DNA of 23,543 nt from Methylocystaceae bacterium (GTDB taxonomy: Bacteria > Pseudomonadota > Alphaproteobacteria > Rhizobiales > Beijerinckiaceae). The DNA lies in contig PLZT01000430.1 in NCBI GenBank assembly GCA_003152255.1, positions 1 to 23,543 of the forward strand. The letters are read 5' to 3'. Both the position numbers and the translations under genes were made by a program. This document shows, in pieces, positions 22,545 through 23,543 of the stretch (the first letter of the stretch is position 1; every line of letters starts with the position of its first letter). The notes below the pieces were generated by a model that searched no databases, was not told the origin of the DNA, and worked only from the letters and a program-made list of their open reading frames with translations.

Positions 22545-22702
22545 CTCCCTCTCCCCGTCCTTACGGGAGAGGGTTGGGGTGAGGGGCTGGGGCGTTGCGC
22601 GCGACGCCGATCCGCCCCACGCGCATGGCCGCTGTAATTCGCGTTCGGATAAATGCCCCAAGGCCCCTCACCCTAGCCCTCTCCCCGCATGCGGGGAGAG
22701 GG
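22545..22702. repeat. Family B palindromic intergenic repeat, copy B2
   Basis: Left hairpin CTCTCCCGTAAG-like (CTCTCCCCGTccttACGGGAGAG), then TTGGGGTGAGGGGC paired with GCCCCTCACCCTA across a core containing GCTGTAATTCGCGTTCG, and right hairpin CTCTCCCCGC-at-GCGGGGAGAG. It fills the gap between the convergent genes ending at 22534 and 22724, so it could act as a two-way transcript end structure. Confidence 0.9.
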
Positions 22703-22723
22703 AAGCGCGCGGTGCCCCGCCCC

Positions 22724-23062
22724 TCACGGCCGCATCGCCTTCCTGCCGTGTCCTTGCTTCTTATCCGCGATCTCGTTGAGCAATTTTTTCAGCGCGTCGA
22801 TCGCGGCCTTGTCTTCATGGTTCAGCGGCGCGTCCTTCGGCAGATATTTTAGCAGCACGATCAGCGCGTCGCCGATCTGGCCGAGCTGCTTGCCATAGCT
22901 CGCGACATCCGACAGCACGTCCGCCTCGACCTTCGGCTCGCTCGACTGGCCGAGGTTGATGTTGACGAGGCCATATTGGCCGCCGCTCGGGCTGAAGAAC
23001 GACGTCCACGGGTTGATCGACTGAACGACGTCGCCGGACAAAGGCAGTTTGAAAACCGGCAT
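22724..23062 (-). CDS. Conserved hypothetical protein (112 aa)
   Basis: Starts MPVFKLPLSGDVVQSINPWT at 23062 and continues SFFSPSGGQYGLVNINLGQS, SEPKVEADVLSDVASYGKQL, GQIGDALIVLLKYL, ending in a Lys-rich tail (KKLLNEIADKKQGHGRKAMR). No signal peptide or TM segment is evident; the second half is predicted helical. Similar short proteins of this kind occur in Bradyrhizobium-like genomes as hypotheticals, as far as I recall. The upstream extension to 23221 is repeat-derived and not part of the gene. Function unknown. Confidence 0.75.
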   Translation of the reverse strand: MPVFKLPLSGDVVQSINPWTSFFSPSGGQYGLVNINLGQSSEPKVEADVLSDVASYGKQLGQIGDALIVLLKYLPKDAPLNHEDKAAIDALKKLLNEIADKKQGHGRKAMRP

Positions 23063-23140
23063 GAAACGGCTCCTTGGCGCAACTGGGTTAAAGCACGATG
23101 CTAGCGTGGAACCGCGCGGCGGGGAAGCGAGGGCGTGAAT

Positions 23141-23278
23141 CCTTCTCCCACTTGTGGGAGAAGGTGGCTCCGCGAAGCGGAGTCGGATGAGGGGCGCCGC
23201 AGCTTGGTCGGAACTTCCCAAGAACCCTCATCCGTCACGCCTTCGGCGCGACACCTTCTCCCACAAGTGGGAGAAGGG
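23141..23278. repeat. Family A palindromic intergenic repeat, copy A4 (inverted orientation)
   Basis: Terminal hairpins CCTTCTCCCAC-tt-GTGGGAGAAGG and its mirror at the right end. Internal hairpins are CTCCGC-gaa-GCGGAG and GTCACGCC-ttc-GGCGCGAC (one A/C mismatch, a G-U pair in the opposite-strand RNA). The asymmetric core reads GCCGCAGCTTGGTCGG, the reverse complement of the A1-A3 core, so this copy is inserted the other way round. It lies between divergent genes at 23062 and 23342. Confidence 0.9.
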
Positions 23279-23341
23279 AGGGCGCGCCGCGAGCGCCTCG
23301 AACCGCTATGAAAAACGCCGCCGACTTGCGATGACTCTCCC

Positions 23342-23543
23342 ATGAAGAACAACGCCAAGCAAACGCCGCCCACCGAATGGTTCGGCCATCCCAAGGGCCT
23401 GACCTTCCTGTTCGCGACGGAAATGTGGGAGCGCTTTTCCTATTATGGCATGCGCGCGCTGCTCGTTCTCTACATGGTCGATTATTTGCTCAAGCCCGAG
23501 CGCGCGGAAAACGTAATTGGCCTCGGCGCGCTCAAACGCGGGC
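23342..23543 (+). CDS. POT/PTR2-family peptide MFS transporter, 3'-partial
   Basis: Proton-coupled di-/tripeptide permease of the POT (PTR2, NPF-like) family. The first 67 residues are in the window: [67 protein letters not shown]. The [12 protein letters not shown] motif in TM1 is the ExxERFxYYG family signature; its Glu and Arg residues take part in proton coupling. The gene runs off the right end of the window. The ribosome binding site is weak (about GACTCTCCC before the ATG), but the start agrees with the family N-terminus. Confidence 0.9.
   Translation, partial: MKNNAKQTPPTEWFGHPKGLTFLFATEMWERFSYYGMRALLVLYMVDYLLKPERAENVIGLGALKRG

Noticed and set aside
2260..23278. CRISPR array or attachment sites
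   Set aside because: The repeats are palindromic, scattered between genes kilobases apart, and have no regular spacers.

Overview
The window is a GC-rich stretch of chromosome from an alphaproteobacterium, most likely Hyphomicrobiales (Rhizobiales), with a feel of the Methylocystaceae/Beijerinckiaceae. That placement rests on gene content I recognise by family: an OprB porin, a DUF2778/Tlde1 protein, a PA2169-type four-helix protein, a 4-Cys small secreted protein, small Gly-rich secreted proteins, and palindromic repeats between genes. Genus is inference. I see no rRNA, tRNA, transposase, prophage or CRISPR array.

Left part (1-5183): the 3' part of a porin gene with an apparent frameshift, then three minus-strand genes: a polytopic membrane protein of unknown function, a methyl-accepting chemotaxis protein, and an MltB-type lytic transglycosylase. 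Copies of one palindromic repeat (family A) separate them.

Middle part (5184-9611): the unusual region. Four paralogous small secreted Gly/Tyr-rich proteins lie on the plus strand (5576, 6427, 8522, 9143). The fourth is broken by about three single-base shifts that sum to zero. Decayed copies of the 3' end of the neighbouring efflux gene sit between the paralogs, which shows the array grew by duplications with breakpoints inside that gene. Two copies keep a GGAAC-N16-GGTT element resembling promoters of the general-stress sigma factor EcfG. A 71-aa glycine-zipper protein and a PA2169-family protein are embedded in the array.

9612-14638: a tightly coupled EmrA/EmrB/outer-membrane-lipoprotein efflux operon on the minus strand (start/stop overlaps), with a divergent TetR regulator.

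14715-18838: a small secreted protein of unknown function, a DUF2778/Tlde1 L,D-transpeptidase-like protein with a Pro-rich repeat stalk, an AI-2E family transporter, and a tiny 4-Cys secreted protein. 18960-21806: a YfdX-type periplasmic protein, a 1-Cys peroxiredoxin, and a persulfide dioxygenase fused to rhodanese; the last two suggest handling of peroxide and reactive sulfur. 22034-23543: a small membrane protein, a 112-aa conserved hypothetical, and the start of a POT-family peptide transporter.

Almost every gene boundary carries hairpin repeats (families A, B, C and one more). Their stem tips vary with pairing preserved, and one copy carries a three-way-junction-like insert. Overall the window reads as an envelope, efflux and stress accessory region shaped by local duplication and repeat spread. 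I found no clear new multi-gene defence or biosynthetic system.
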